A DNA stretch of 64,000 bases from Nematopogon swammerdamellus (taxonomy: Eukaryota > Arthropoda > Insecta > Lepidoptera > Adelidae), in NCBI GenBank assembly GCA_946902875.1, contig OX336359.1:3844001-3908000 (forward strand), written 5' to 3'. Made by a program: the position numbers and the translations under genes. Below the pieces are notes generated by a model. That model saw nothing but the letters and a program-made list of their open reading frames with translations. It was not told where the DNA came from and searched no databases. This document shows positions 9,848-19,624 of this stretch, one piece after another; the first letter of the stretch is position 1; each line of letters begins with the position of its first letter.

Positions 9848-10165
9848 TGGGGCCGGTACTTTAAAAGAATGGCCCCACTGAATCTCTCCCCGTGTATGTC
9901 GTAAAAGGCGACTAAGGGATATGACCCCCTTCTTATATTACTAGGTGGTAGGGTTTAACCCGCCCGGGTTGGTACCACCGCACTGAATGAAAGGTCGGTC
10001 CAAACGGCTATGTAAATAGTTCGTGTTTTCCGTCCAGTTCAGTGTAGCCGGCACGACCGAAGGGAAGCACTGACGTGGCACCAAGTTCACCCGGTGTTAT
10101 GGGCATCACGGATGTTGTAGGTGATGTAGCCAACCGTGCCAGTTTCAACAAAAAAAAAAAAAAAA
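9848..10165 (+). mobile_element. SINE chimera: GTCGTAAAAGGCGACTAAGG head with family-1 core and tail
   Basis: The left part (GGGGCCGGTACTTTAAAAGA ... ATGTCGTAAAAGGCGACTA) belongs to family R in reverse. It is followed at about 9,930 by TTCTTATATTACTAGGTGG and the rest of the family-1 SINE to an A run at 10,150-10,165. The same junction is present at 61,690-62,020, so it is an inherited composite and not a chance neighbour. Confidence 0.75.
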
Positions 10166-10234
10166 TCAGTTGCATTCTCAACTTCGACATTTTGGACGAT
10201 CACAATACTTCCTTTCTCCTTACAGTCGCTCGAA

Positions 10235-10330
10235 AGTAAAAAGCCACCTCCATAGTTTTTAGCCGTTGCGGCAATTTATCGATCGACGCGCGACGTTCGC
10301 TTGTTTTGGAACACGCAAATGTTTGCGTGG
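10235..10330. repeat. Dispersed repeat also found at 55,776-55,862
   Basis: Both copies read GTAAAAAGCCACCTCCATAG, then GCCGTTGCGGCAATTTATCG and TTCGCTTGTTTTGGAA. Same orientation. Not classified. Confidence 0.7.
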
Positions 10331-10794
10331 AGCGTGCAGGCAAGCGATACGGGTTACTTCGCGTGGAAAAAGGATGACACAATATCGATGCGATCTCTTG
10401 AGACGGTCGGTTCTATATTCACGCGATACGCACACTACCATAATCGCGGTGTCTCGTTTTAGTAATAGTTGAAGTATGAACAAAATGTCTTTGAGTATGA
10501 AGTACGGAGTCCAGGCACCGAATTAAAAAAAGTTGAGTCCAGGTTGAGTCCAGGGCTATTTTTTCCATCTACGATCCTGCTGGTGGTGTTATACCAAAGA
10601 GATTAAAAGAGGGTGGGTTTAAAGTATTTGTGATAAACTTTACAGAATATATAAGTCAATGATATTTTATCAATAAAATTGTAGATTTTACCGACGACGA
10701 CACGACGACGAATAAAATAAAAAAATAGTAAATCTGATTTAAATGCAAAATTGATAATAAACCATCGCTTCTCTTATATTCTCTATCTTTTTCG
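10331..10794. other. Unassigned DNA
   Basis: No recognisable gene. A short direct repeat AGTCCAGGTTGAGTCCAGG lies near 10,535-10,553. Confidence 0.4.
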
Positions 10795-11165
10795 GGAGGA
10801 AGGAAGGGATTCCTTCCTCGCCCATCTCTCACTCACCTCTCTCCCTGTCTTCTCTCCTCGATCCCGCCTTCCTCCCCTCCTTCCCCTCACCCTTCACGGA
10901 CCCCCTCTTTGCCACCTTCCCTTTCGCCCATTCCCTCCCTCTCTCCCTACTTCCCTTCCTCCCCTCATGCCGCCCCTCCTTTCCATCACCCTCGCATTCC
11001 ATTCCTCCCCTACTACCCCTCATCCTGTCCGCAACCCCCTCTTACCCCGCCCCTTCCCCCTTCCAACCTCTCACTCCCTCGATATCCATTCCTCCTCGTT
11101 CCCTCTACTACCTCCCTCCCCCACATCCACCCTCATTCACTAACCCTTCCTCCCTCCATACCTCT
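10795..11165. repeat. Pyrimidine-rich (CCTTCC/CTCCC) tract
   Basis: About 370 bases almost purely C/T on the plus strand. The open frames across it are compositional artefacts. Confidence 0.9.
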
Positions 11166-11169
11166 CCTC

Positions 11170-11255
11170 CTCTTCTTTTTTTTATGGAAACTGACATGGT
11201 TGGATACATCACCTACAACATCCGTGATGTCGGACATGTCGTGCCGGCTATAAAA
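11170..11255 (-). mobile_element. SINE family 1, tail fragment
   Basis: Reverse tail ATGGAAACTGACATGGTTGG to the ATCCGTGATGTCGG hairpin, then broken at GTGCCGGCTAT. Confidence 0.75.
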
Positions 11256-11267
11256 AAAATACTATTT

Positions 11268-11735
11268 AGATCTAAAAAGAATAGCCCCACTGCATCTCTC
11301 CCCGTCGCATGTCGTAAAAGTCGACTAAGGGATAAGAAAATTCGTCAGCCTCGGTAGCTCAGTGGCGCGGTTGGTTAGTCAACTGTTATTAAGCAACGCT
11401 GAGCGCGGTCAGTGATTGGATGGGTGACCGCTCCACCGTTGGAGGCTGACCGTGGTTCGGATTCCACGTTAAACTGTTGGTCCCTTCCCTTCTTACCTTA
11501 CTAGGTGGTAGGGTTTATCCCGGCCGGGTTGGTACCACCGCACTGAACGAAACGTCGGTCGAAACGGCTATGTAAATAGTTCGTGTTTTCCGTCCAGTTT
11601 AGTGTAGCCGACATGAAATGAAGGGAAGCACTGACATGGCACCTAGTTCACCCTGTGTTATGGGCTGACATCACGGATGTTGTAGGTGATGTAGCCAACC
11701 GTGTCAGGTTCCATAAAAAAAAAAAAAAAAAAAAA
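11268..11735 (+). mobile_element. SINE family 1, full length, with family-R extension at the 5' end
   Basis: From 11,344: GTCAGCCTC; A box TAGCTCAGTGG (11,355-11,365); 5S-like segment (AAGCAACGCT, then ATTGGATGGGTGACCGC at 11,414-11,431); GAGGCTGAC, which can pair with the first nine bases; B box GGTTCGGATTCC (11,454-11,465); shared core; tail; A run 11,714-11,735. The 76 bases before it (CCCCACTGCATCTCTCCCCG ... CGACTAAGGGATAAGAAAATTC) are a piece of family R also found before the SINEs at 22,487 and 51,815. Copies here and at 51,815 are very alike, so this is a young subfamily. Confidence 0.85.
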
Positions 11736-11739
11736 TCAA

Positions 11740-11939
11740 ATCTCTTTGATTTACATAGCCGTTTCGACATACGTTTTATTCAGTGCGGCGGTACCAACCC
11801 TAGTAAGGTAAGAAGGGAAGGGTGCTACAGTTTTACGTGGAATCCGAACCACGGTCAGCCTCCAATGGTCGAGCGGTCACCCATCCAAGTGTTGACCGCG
11901 CCCAGGGTTGCCTGCACCACTGAGCTACCGAGGCTGACA
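11740..11939 (-). mobile_element. SINE family 1, head half, reverse
   Basis: Reverse copy with CATAGCCGTTTCGAC, the core and the head ending GAGCTACCGAGGCTGAC. It lacks the 3' tail. With the plus-strand SINE just upstream it forms a tail-to-tail inverted pair of about 200 bp. Confidence 0.8.
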
Positions 11940-12134
11940 AACGTACCTCCCACCCACTCCCCCTTCTTTTCTCTCCCCCTTCCTCTTCCTGACCATTATT
12001 CATGATTTCTTACCAAAAGCAGTAACTATTGAGTAATCTGTGCCAAAAGCCTAGATAATAAATTTTCATATCCTTACCTAGAGAAATCATGGATTCCCCA
12101 TACAAAAACTTTCACCCCTATTTCACCCCTTATT
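11940..12134. other. Unassigned DNA
   Basis: Short non-repetitive stretch with no gene seen. Confidence 0.4.
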
Positions 12135-12345
12135 TTTAGGTTTCCGTATCCCTGTACGGAAGCCTATTACTAAGCCTCCGCAGTCTGTCTGTCCGTCCGT
12201 CCGTTTGTCTATCCGAGGGCTGTATCTCTTGAACCGTAATAGGAAGCCCGTTGAAATTTTCACAGAATATGTGTTACTATAGCGGATATAACAACAAATA
12301 AGCGGAGCTAGGTACAACCAAAGAGTTTGTAAACTCTTTGGACCG
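12135..12345 (-). repeat. GACG-repeat element, 3' half, reverse
   Basis: Contains TTTCCGTATCCCTGTACGG, GTCTGTCTGTCCGTCCGTCC and CACAGAATATGTG in reverse order. It runs into a 24-bp palindrome at 12,318-12,341 (CCAAAGAGTTT GT AAACTCTTTGG) that shares its arms with 5,466-5,514. Confidence 0.75.
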
Positions 12346-12990
12346 GAGTAAAACCGCAAACAGGAAATTACAATCTTACACGTTCAACCCCACATGAAAA
12401 ATCCAGTATTTCCGTTTGGGCCACGGGGCTCACCGCTCACCGGTGAGCCTTTCCTTCCTGAACTATTCAGGTCATGGGGGTCACCGGTGAGCCGCGTGAG
12501 AGGTCCTACGTAAACGCTTCCTACAAGCCACAGAGCGCAGCTACAAAGCCAATATGGAAGTGAGCCGCATGGCCTTGTAGTCGAAGCGGACGGCGCGGCG
12601 TGGTTTTCAAATCCAATAGAAACTTGTAGTTTTTTATTAAGTTAATTGTAACGATGCTAGGGCTGCTCTTAACGATAAGGTAGAAAATAATATTTTTATT
12701 AATAGAATTAATAAAACCAGAAAATAATAAGAAAATATTCGTCAAAATAAAAATGAATATAATATTTTCTTCATTACCAAATAAGAAGACATTATTTATT
12801 ACGAAAATAATTTATGAAATTGAACAAAAGAAAATATTTATGAAATTGAACAATCACAACATTATGACACTTCAGTATTTAAAATAATCAATCATCTTAA
12901 CCCTTTAGCGAGCGATTCCGCCGAGTACATTAATAGCAAAAAATTCCAAAAAAAAAACTGTGAAATAAAAAACTATTTAAAAAAATATAT
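12346..12990. other. Unassigned DNA with a CTCACCGGTGAG repeat
   Basis: CTCACCGGTGAGCC occurs at about 12,435 and, after an intervening stretch, GTCACCGGTGAGCC at about 12,481. It is a palindromic motif repeated twice. No gene is supported. Confidence 0.45.
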
Positions 12991-13195
12991 AAAAACCGCC
13001 TTCAAAAATGTATGAAATAAAAAAAATCGAACCCTAGAGTTGAAGGCGGTGCTAAAGCAAGCAAAAATGATACATGAAAGAAAACATGCGTGGATGATAT
13101 CCTTTGTGATTTGTGTTTTGTGTAGCCTTCTTTAGCACCGCCTTCAACTCTAGGGTTCGATTTTTTTAATTTCATAAATTTTTTAAGGCAGTTTT
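12991..13195. mobile_element. Foldback (MITE-like) element, ~67-bp inverted ends
   Basis: Left arm 12,991-13,057 (AAAAACCGCCTTCAAAAATG ... GAAGGCGGTGCTAAAG) and right arm 13,130-13,195 (CTTTAGCACCGCCTTC ... TTAAGGCAGTTTT) are near-perfect inverted copies around ~70 bases. No ORF. The superfamily cannot be set because I cannot define a target duplication. Confidence 0.8.
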
Positions 13196-13285
13196 CATAT
13201 TTTTTTTTTTACATACAATGCTGACATTATTAGAATGACGAGTGACGAGTATTTGTTTAACTGTTCAACTAAATAAATACGTTCT

Positions 13286-13344
13286 ATCCACAGAGCACGG
13301 AATACCGCGCGCGCGCGCGCGGGGGTATTCCGTGCTCTGTGGAT
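13286..13344. repeat. 21-bp-arm hairpin with (GC)n loop
   Basis: ATCCACAGAGCACGGAATACC at 13,286-13,306 pairs perfectly with 13,324-13,344 across alternating GC and a short G run. Confidence 0.9.
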
Positions 13345-14762
13345 CTATCTATTAAAAGCGCACAAACAGGAAATTACAATCATAATAATATTTTGTTCCG
13401 TATACCAAATTATTTTCAAAACATTTTTTTATTTTATTTAATTTGATAAGAAGTGTTAGTTTAATTGTAAATTGTCATAATTTTATTATTCAAATATAAT
13501 TAAAAATTTTGGAATTTACATAAATAATGTTCTTTATAAATATAAATGAAAGCGCCATCTTTTGTCTAGTAGCAGTAATTCTACAGCCTAGTGGCAATTA
13601 AAGGTACCTAGATACTGTTGTATTTCAACTAGATAGCGCCCTTAGTATAGAAGTATTAACAAACATTAACGCCACCTGTTTGTTTTACGACAACATCAAG
13701 AAAAATTATTAACGCCCTCTGTTGGTTTTACGATTTACAACGTTACTAAATTTTTTATATGGAGTGGTCTATCTGTCCCGACAGGGTTATAAAATCAATG
13801 CTGTTGCCGCAAAATATATAGAGAGACCTTTTTCTTTGTCGCCGGAATCCGGCCGAGTACAAAAGGACCGAATGGGGGGTATAGGCGTGTCTTAGAAAGT
13901 GTCCTTGTAGTTATCTGTTATACTGAGGAGAAACTTCATTAATTTATGGCCGTATTCATCAAAAGAGTCGTATAGTTCCAGAACCCGCCAAATCCATTTC
14001 TCTAAAAAAAGTAGTTATAAACTGTTTCGAATAAAGTATTAAATTTGTCACTTCAGATAAGTGACAAATTTCCTAAAAGACATTTCCTAAGAAGTTGTTT
14101 CTTAGAGTTTGTCTCGATTATGCAGCGTTAACGAGTAAAGCGCGAGAGGTGTTTGAAGTTTGCGTGTTTTCGCATTTTTCAAAACATGCCAACTTGAAGA
14201 GCTGATTTGGGCCAGAAGGGATGGAATGACAAAATAAAAATGTATTACGTATTTGAATTCATCAGATGGATCTTTCATCCGACATATTTAGAATTGTTGT
14301 AAGTAGTCTGGTTGCTGAGTACTAAGCGTCGCAAAGTACAAAAAAAGTCTTAATTTTTTTAGTTGCACCCCCTTACCCGTGCCCAAAGACGTTTCATCAA
14401 AATCACGTCAAAAGCTCAGTTTAAACCATATACGATACATTCGGTACGCATGAACAAACTTTCTCTGCGATAGTTCAAGATAAATTGAAAAAAATCCGTT
14501 TTATTACGTTGGCTTTCTGCAGAACAAGAGCTAGTCGGGTAGAATGGTCACGTACGTCCTACTTCGCCACCCTTCCTCTGGACTCAGTGGCGTATAAAAG
14601 ATACTTTTATATTTATTTCTTTGGTTTTCTCTAATACAGTAGTGTCCAACCGCTAGTACGCGGGACCCCGGTAGCATGCGGCCTTATTTTTAGACGCCCG
14701 CGCACAGACGTCCTATAAACATAAACAGTGAAATAAAAAATATTTATCAATTATCCATTCAA
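13345..14762. other. Unassigned AT-rich DNA; small hairpin at 14,041-14,071
   Basis: The only structure I see is AAATTTGTCACTT / AAGTGACAAATTT (13-bp arms, 5-base loop) at 14,041-14,071. No gene or known repeat is recognised. Confidence 0.45.
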
Positions 14763-14948
14763 TTCCCAAATTGTAGGCGACTGGGTTGGTACCACCGTAC
14801 TGGCTGTAAGATGGCCGCATAGCAGCCTCGGTTGTATTCTCCTCTAGTCCAGTATAGCCAGCAATCCAGGGAAGTCTCCGTTATGCCACCTACCTTCTCG
14901 GAGGTGATATTGGCTGGTCGGAGCATGCGCCCCTCCGACTCAGCCACT
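14763..14948 (+). mobile_element. SINE family 2, 5'-truncated
   Basis: Starts in the core (GGGTTGGTACCACCGTACTGG) and runs through the family-2 tail to CCGACTCAGCCAC. The Helitron-like copy begins 15 bases downstream. Confidence 0.85.
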
Positions 14949-14962
14949 AAAAAATTAAAAAA

Positions 14963-15353
14963 TCAATAAATACTAATAACAAATCTGTAAGGGATGGTCA
15001 TGGAGTAATTTACTTTGTCTTATGAGATATTGCATTTGTAGACTCTATGTATGATACTAAAACTAAATTAACGATTTATAGAAATCATTTCTCTATTGTG
15101 AGTACTATGTATGAATGTTCCTCCATAACTTTTAAACCGATCATCCGAATTCGATGAAACTTAGTACAAGCACATTAAGCTATACGAGACACATGATAGG
15201 CTAAATAAAATTCAGTTCTGATTACGCTAAGATGTGGCTCTCATACAAACCGAATTATTCCGCGCGCCGAAACAAAGGTACGGCAGCGGGCTTACTTACT
15301 TTCTTCTTTTAAAATCCGAATTTCACGCGAGCGAAGCCGCGGGCAAAAGCTAG
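14963..15353 (+). mobile_element. Helitron-like element, short form (391 bp)
   Basis: Begins TCAATAAATACTAATAAC after an A and ends GGGCAAAAGCTAG before a T, with a GCGAGC-GAA-GCCGC hairpin just inside the 3' end. TC...CTAG ends, a 3' hairpin and insertion between A and T without duplication are the Helitron signature. No Rep/helicase is encoded, so it is non-autonomous. This copy lacks the repeat array and CATA tract of the long forms at 36,643, 47,597 and 56,907 and may represent the simpler parent. Confidence 0.75.
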
Positions 15354-15960
15354 TGAAACATAAATTTAGGAATACGTTGACTCCAGAACATGTTAAAAAT
15401 TGCCTAATGCTGTCATGCTGTCATATAGATTATATAGCAGATTTTGTAAATCTGTCTGAAAAACAAAATAGCCAGGTATCCCATTAAAATGTATAGGTAA
15501 ACGTCATACATAGGAACTATTCCTACTTGAAGGTGCCCGCTGGGCTTGACAGAAATGTGTTGGACACCACTGATCTAACAGAATCCACTTAGAAATGGCA
15601 TTTCCTTTTTCTACTTCACAGTATTGTATTGTTTTTAGGTTTCCGAACCCTTACGGAAGCCTATTACTAAGCTTACACACATACAGCGGATATACTTATA
15701 CAAAATAATTACAGTTTTACTCAGAATATTTCGAGAATACCCCAAGGATCTGAGCCTGCAAAGGTCAAATTAACATAATGCTTTTAAGAATTCCTTAAAA
15801 ATCAACATCCATTTTGAACATTCGTATTTTATTAAAATTGATCGTCTTTATAAATTTGTGAAAACGTCACATTTTATTTTTGCATTTGAATCTCCTGAGA
15901 CTAATAACATAAGTACGAATACAAGAACACTCTCAATTATTGCGCGTGTATGCGTAAACA
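15354..15960. other. Unassigned DNA with a GACG-element end at 15,636-15,680
   Basis: TTTTTAGGTTTCCGAACCC and ACGGAAGCCTATTACTAAGC at about 15,635-15,675 are the terminal motif of the GACG family. The remainder is unassigned. Confidence 0.5.
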
Positions 15961-16014
15961 TATTTTTAGGGTTGCGTATTCATAATCCTATTACTAAACC
16001 TAAGTCATTATAGC

Positions 16015-16226
16015 AATAGTTGGTACCACCGCACTGAATGAAAGGTCGGTCGAAACGGCTATGTAAATAGTTTGTGTTTTCCGTCCAGTTCAGTGTAGCC
16101 GGCACGACTGAAGGGAAGCGCTGACGTGGCACCAAGTTCAACCCGGTGTTATGGGCTGACATCACGGATGTTGTAGGTGATGTAGCCAACCGTGTCAGTT
16201 TCAATAAAAAAAAAAAAAAAAAAATT
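16015..16226 (+). mobile_element. SINE family 1, 5'-truncated
   Basis: Core (TTGGTACCACCGCACTGAAT) through tail and A run (16,207-16,224). It follows a GACG-family terminal remnant (15,965-16,010) directly. Confidence 0.85.
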
Positions 16227-16254
16227 ATAGCGAAAACTTATAGCGGTAAAAGCC

Positions 16255-16470
16255 TAAACGAACATAAACCTACGTCGTCTGTCTGTCTGTCCGTCCGTCC
16301 GTCCTTCCTTCCGTCCGAGTGCTGTATCTTTTAAACCGTAATACGTAGCCGATTGAAATTTTCACAGAATATGTGTTATTACGGCGAAGATGCAAATAAA
16401 TATATATTTAAAAAAAATAGGTCATCTGTGAATTTTACTCACGCACGGAGGGTTCCATAGATCCGCTAGA
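16255..16470 (-). repeat. GACG-repeat element, reverse
   Basis: GTCTGTCTGTCTGTCCGTCC tract, GAAATTTTCACAGAATATG, then the head in decayed form. Confidence 0.7.
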
Positions 16471-16620
16471 TAATTTTATATATATGTATGTGTATATATA
16501 TATGTAATTTATGCATAAATATACATAATATATACGTACTTTATAGTATTTATTTTATGTATGTATCTATGTACCTATATGTTTGTGTCCATTTATTTAA
16601 AATTATTTTTCATCGACGCT
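16471..16620. repeat. AT-rich low-complexity (TATATG/TATGTA)
   Basis: Alternating TA/TATG sequence, no gene. Confidence 0.7.
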
Positions 16621-16639
16621 TTATAAAGGTTTTCCAGCA

Positions 16640-17716
16640 CAGTCCGAAGCTGAACTCGGCAAGTTGACAGTAGAACGTCAACGAATGTCATCGGCGAAGC
16701 GAAGATGACTGAGACAATTTTCATTCACGTTTATACCCATTTTGTCCCACTCGAGCGTCTTGAATACATCTTCTAATGTGTTGTGTCTTGTGTTTTGGTG
16801 AGATCTCATTCCCCTGCCATAAACATTTACCAAGGGGGATGGGGTGGGTCTTTTCATGGAGTCTCACCGTTTTTTCTTCCTTGACCCCTATATTATTTGA
16901 TCATCTGTTCCGTATGCTTCTTAACTAGACGATTGCCTCTATCTAAGGTGATCGTGAAGGTATTCTTGCATAACACATTTTCAACGAATCCCTTGGCCCA
17001 ATATTACTTTTTGTTCAGCCCATACATTTTACAGTGTACAATATCTCCTACATGAAAACTGTTCTCACAGTCATCGTCGCGGACCGGTACAGCTATCGAA
17101 ATACATCGATGTGGCGGTGGTCGATCCTACACCCCAGAAGGGAGTTTTCGACGGCCCATTTTTCAACTGAGTCGAAAGCCTTCTCATAGTCGACGAAGGT
17201 ATGGAATGGCAGCTTGTTGTACTCCTCGCACTTTTTCATCACTTGTCTCACAGTAAATATGTGATCCATGGTCCCGTATCCTTTCCTAAATCCAGCTTAC
17301 TCACGCGGCTGGTACTGATCCAACCTCTGTGTCAGCCGACTCGTGATGACTCTTGAAAAGTCCTTGTACACTTGACTAAGACGTGAGGTAGGTCGATAGT
17401 CTTTCAACTTCGCGCTACCCCCCTTCTTGTCAAACAACACAAAGACACTATTTCGCCTTGCAGACGGAACGAATCCATTTTCAAGAACTGCATTGAAGAG
17501 TCTCTGCAGTTCCTTTAAGATGGGTCGTCGGCCAGCGTTCAGCAGCTCCGTCGTTATCCCTTCCTCACCTGTTGTCATGTGTTTATTGAGTCCTTTCAAG
17601 GCAGCCTTTATCTCATGGACACTAATCTCCGGCAGATCCTTGGTGTCGTGATTGTCTAGTGAGCAGCGAACGGCTGTCAGAGTCGACTGATTAGTTTGGA
17701 TGGAGATGGCATTCAA
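16640..17716 (-). pseudogene. RTE-clade LINE reverse transcriptase, decayed
   Basis: Read on the minus strand. A 139-codon open stretch (17,297-17,716) has LPEISVHEIKAALKGLNKH, EEGITTELLNAG and LKDYRPTSRLSQVYK, matching the N-terminal RT blocks of RTE elements. After a stop the same frame continues with FVDYEKAFDSV (motif A, 17,165-17,197). Farther on, another frame gives LRFADDI (motif C, ~16,683-16,700). Stops and frameshifts separate the blocks, so it is dead. No endonuclease domain lies upstream, so the copy is 5'-truncated. It may be kin to the RTE ends at 6.8 and 7.3 kb. Confidence 0.85.
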
Positions 17717-17724
17717 AAATAAAA

Positions 17725-18165
17725 CAAAAAAGAAATCTGTTAAGTGCGAGTTTCACTCGCGCACGGAGGTTTCCGTATCTATCCGCTATCAATAACCGCT
17801 GAATCGGAGAGAAGCCTCAATGAGGTCGATCGCAATTTACGGTGGGGAAATGACAGCAGCTCACATTGCAATGTATAAAAGCCTGTGGCGCCATCTATTA
17901 TTCAATAGTGTGACTAATCTATTTTATTGTACGTTTGTTGTTTGGGAGCCCCCTTATTTTTTTTACATTTTCTTATTTTTCTTATTTGTTGTTATATCCG
18001 CCATAGCAACACATATTCTGTGAAAATTTCAACGGGCTACCTATTACGGTTCAAGAGCTCATAGAGCTGACAGACGGACGGACGGACGGGCGGACGGACG
18101 GACAGACAGACGACGGAGGCTTAGTAATAGGCTTCCGAAGGGGTACGGAAACCTAAAAACAAAAC
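17725..18165 (+). repeat. GACG-repeat element, long variant
   Basis: Head (TTAAGTGCGAGTTTCACTCG), the CCTCAATGAGGTCGATCGC segment, the GGACGGACGG tract and end motif TACGGAAACCTAAAAAC. Same variant as 3,576-4,115. It starts directly at the RTE pseudogene edge. Confidence 0.75.
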
Positions 18166-18534
18166 AAAAAACTACCGTTTTTCCTTATGTTCTTTTATCT
18201 GAAACTCAACATGACCCATGCAAGTTATTTTCTGATAGCAAATATTAAATTAATCTAACAAACCCTTATTTATCACCCCGGCGAGTTTGAGGTAACTTTG
18301 GATTAGCTTTCGCTGGCTGTCTAAAACAAGCGGACCTGTATAAACAGCAAGGCAAATAAGTTAAGCCCGCGAAACTTGGAAAACTAGATCAGGGTATAGT
18401 GCCTTCCAGACTTATTAGCAGTGATATTAATTTAGGTGAAATATTGAATTTGCTGTAGTAATGAGAAAACTTGCGGTGGTGTTGGAGTCCCGAGAGGATT
18501 GGGCAGAGAATATACAGTTCCTGGCAGCAATTTT
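18166..18534. other. Unassigned DNA
   Basis: No gene or matched repeat seen. Confidence 0.4.
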
Positions 18535-18892
18535 TTTTTAATAGAAACTGACACGATTCTTCACATCACCTAAAACATCCGTGATGTCAGCCCATAACAA
18601 CGGGTGAACTAGGTGCCATATCAGTGATTCCCTTCATTTCATGTCGGCTACAGACAGAACTGGACGGTAAACACGAACCATTTACATAGCCGTTTCAACC
18701 GAACTTTCATTCAGTGCGGTGGTACCAAACGGGCGGGATAAACCCTACCACCTACTTAGTAAGGTAAGAAGGGAAGCGACCAACAGTTTTACGTTAAATC
18801 CAAACCACGGTCACCCATCCAAGTACTGACTGCGCCCAGGTGTGCTTAACAACAGTCGACCGATCGCACCACCGAGCTACCGAGGCTGACAA
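18535..18892 (-). mobile_element. SINE family 1, near full length
   Basis: Tail ATAGAAACTGACACGATTC, core, 5S-like segment and head ending GAGCTACCGAGGCTGAC. The T run at the left is the retroposed A tail. Confidence 0.85.
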
Positions 18893-18907
18893 AATAATGC
18901 ATGTCGA

Positions 18908-19017
18908 GCTTTAGAAAGAGACAATCCAGTTGTAGAGCTTCGTCCCTGTCGCACGAACTCGCACGTCTCTGTGCGACAGGGACGACGCTCTACAACCGGA
19001 TTGTCTCTTTCTAAAAC
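18908..19017. mobile_element. Snapback element, ~45-bp arms
   Basis: TTTAGAAAGAGACAATCC ... CGTCCCTGTCGCAC at the left pairs with GTGCGACAGGGACGACG ... GGATTGTCTCTTTCTAAA at the right around a ~17-base loop. Relatives at 698-757 and 39,323-39,409 make it a family. Confidence 0.85.
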
Positions 19018-19084
19018 GCGACAGTCATTATTTGCTGCGGGGAACTGTACAATCTGTTTAGGTTTGACGACCTCTATTCTGAGT

Positions 19085-19290
19085 AATAGTGCCAAAATGT
19101 AAATAATGTATTGTATTCAGTTTCAACGTTTGAGCAAAACAAATAGTAACTCGCCAAACCCGCCATACTCTCGCGGAACACCCCTTTGTAGTCGAAAGAA
19201 GAGTTCTTCGAACTGCACAATTCTCTAAATCGTTCTTGTGCCGCACTGCAAAGGTATGGAACGGGCTCCCGGGGAATAGATTCTGGAAAC
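19085..19290 (+). pseudogene. LINE fragment, C-terminal RT region (subfamily of 4,386-4,680)
   Basis: The plus-strand frame gives RRVLRTAQFSKSFLCRTAKV, then VWNGLPGNRF, matching the minus-strand fragment at 4,386-4,680. It is cut at about 19,290 and continues in frame into a different LINE fragment. Confidence 0.7.
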
Positions 19291-19480
19291 CCTTCATTTA
19301 CAGGATTGCCAACATGTGGAATGCACTCCCACCTGCATCCTTTCCTCCAATGTACAGTCTGGGGTCCTTCAAACATAATGTGAAAGTGCACCTAGCCAGC
19401 CGACATGGTATTCGCAGACCCCGTGAATATCCGAATGCCCGTGGGCGCCGTCGGACTACACCTCTGCGTTAGTCTGGCGC
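19291..19480 (+). pseudogene. LINE fragment, C-terminal RT region (subfamily of 40.3 and 59.4 kb)
   Basis: Frame reads YRIANMWNALPPASFPPMYS, LGSFKHNVKVHLASRHGIRR, the C-terminal pattern of CR1/Jockey-like LINEs. It is fused in frame to the preceding subfamily, producing a 79-codon open stretch with two successive W-N-x-LP motifs. Confidence 0.75.
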
Positions 19481-19524
19481 GCGCCATATGTCGTGCCTTC
19501 CATAATATATATATATATATATAT

Positions 19525-19620
19525 CTTTCCCATACATACATACATACATACAACACACGCTGCATCCCGACAATCAGGGTGAGCAGAGTAATCGGTATTG
19601 TGCTGCAAGATCTCTGGAAA
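19525..19620 (+). repeat. Interspersed repeat R, 5' part
   Basis: CATACATACA, then CGACAATCAGGGTGAGCAGA and TAATCGGTATTGTGCTGCAA. It is preceded by a short TA repeat (19,504-19,523). Confidence 0.7.
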
Positions 19621-19624
19621 ATTA

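Noticed and set aside
10751..11253. Proline/serine-rich protein frames of 114-130 codons
   Set aside because: They lie in a pure pyrimidine tract that gives open frames by composition.
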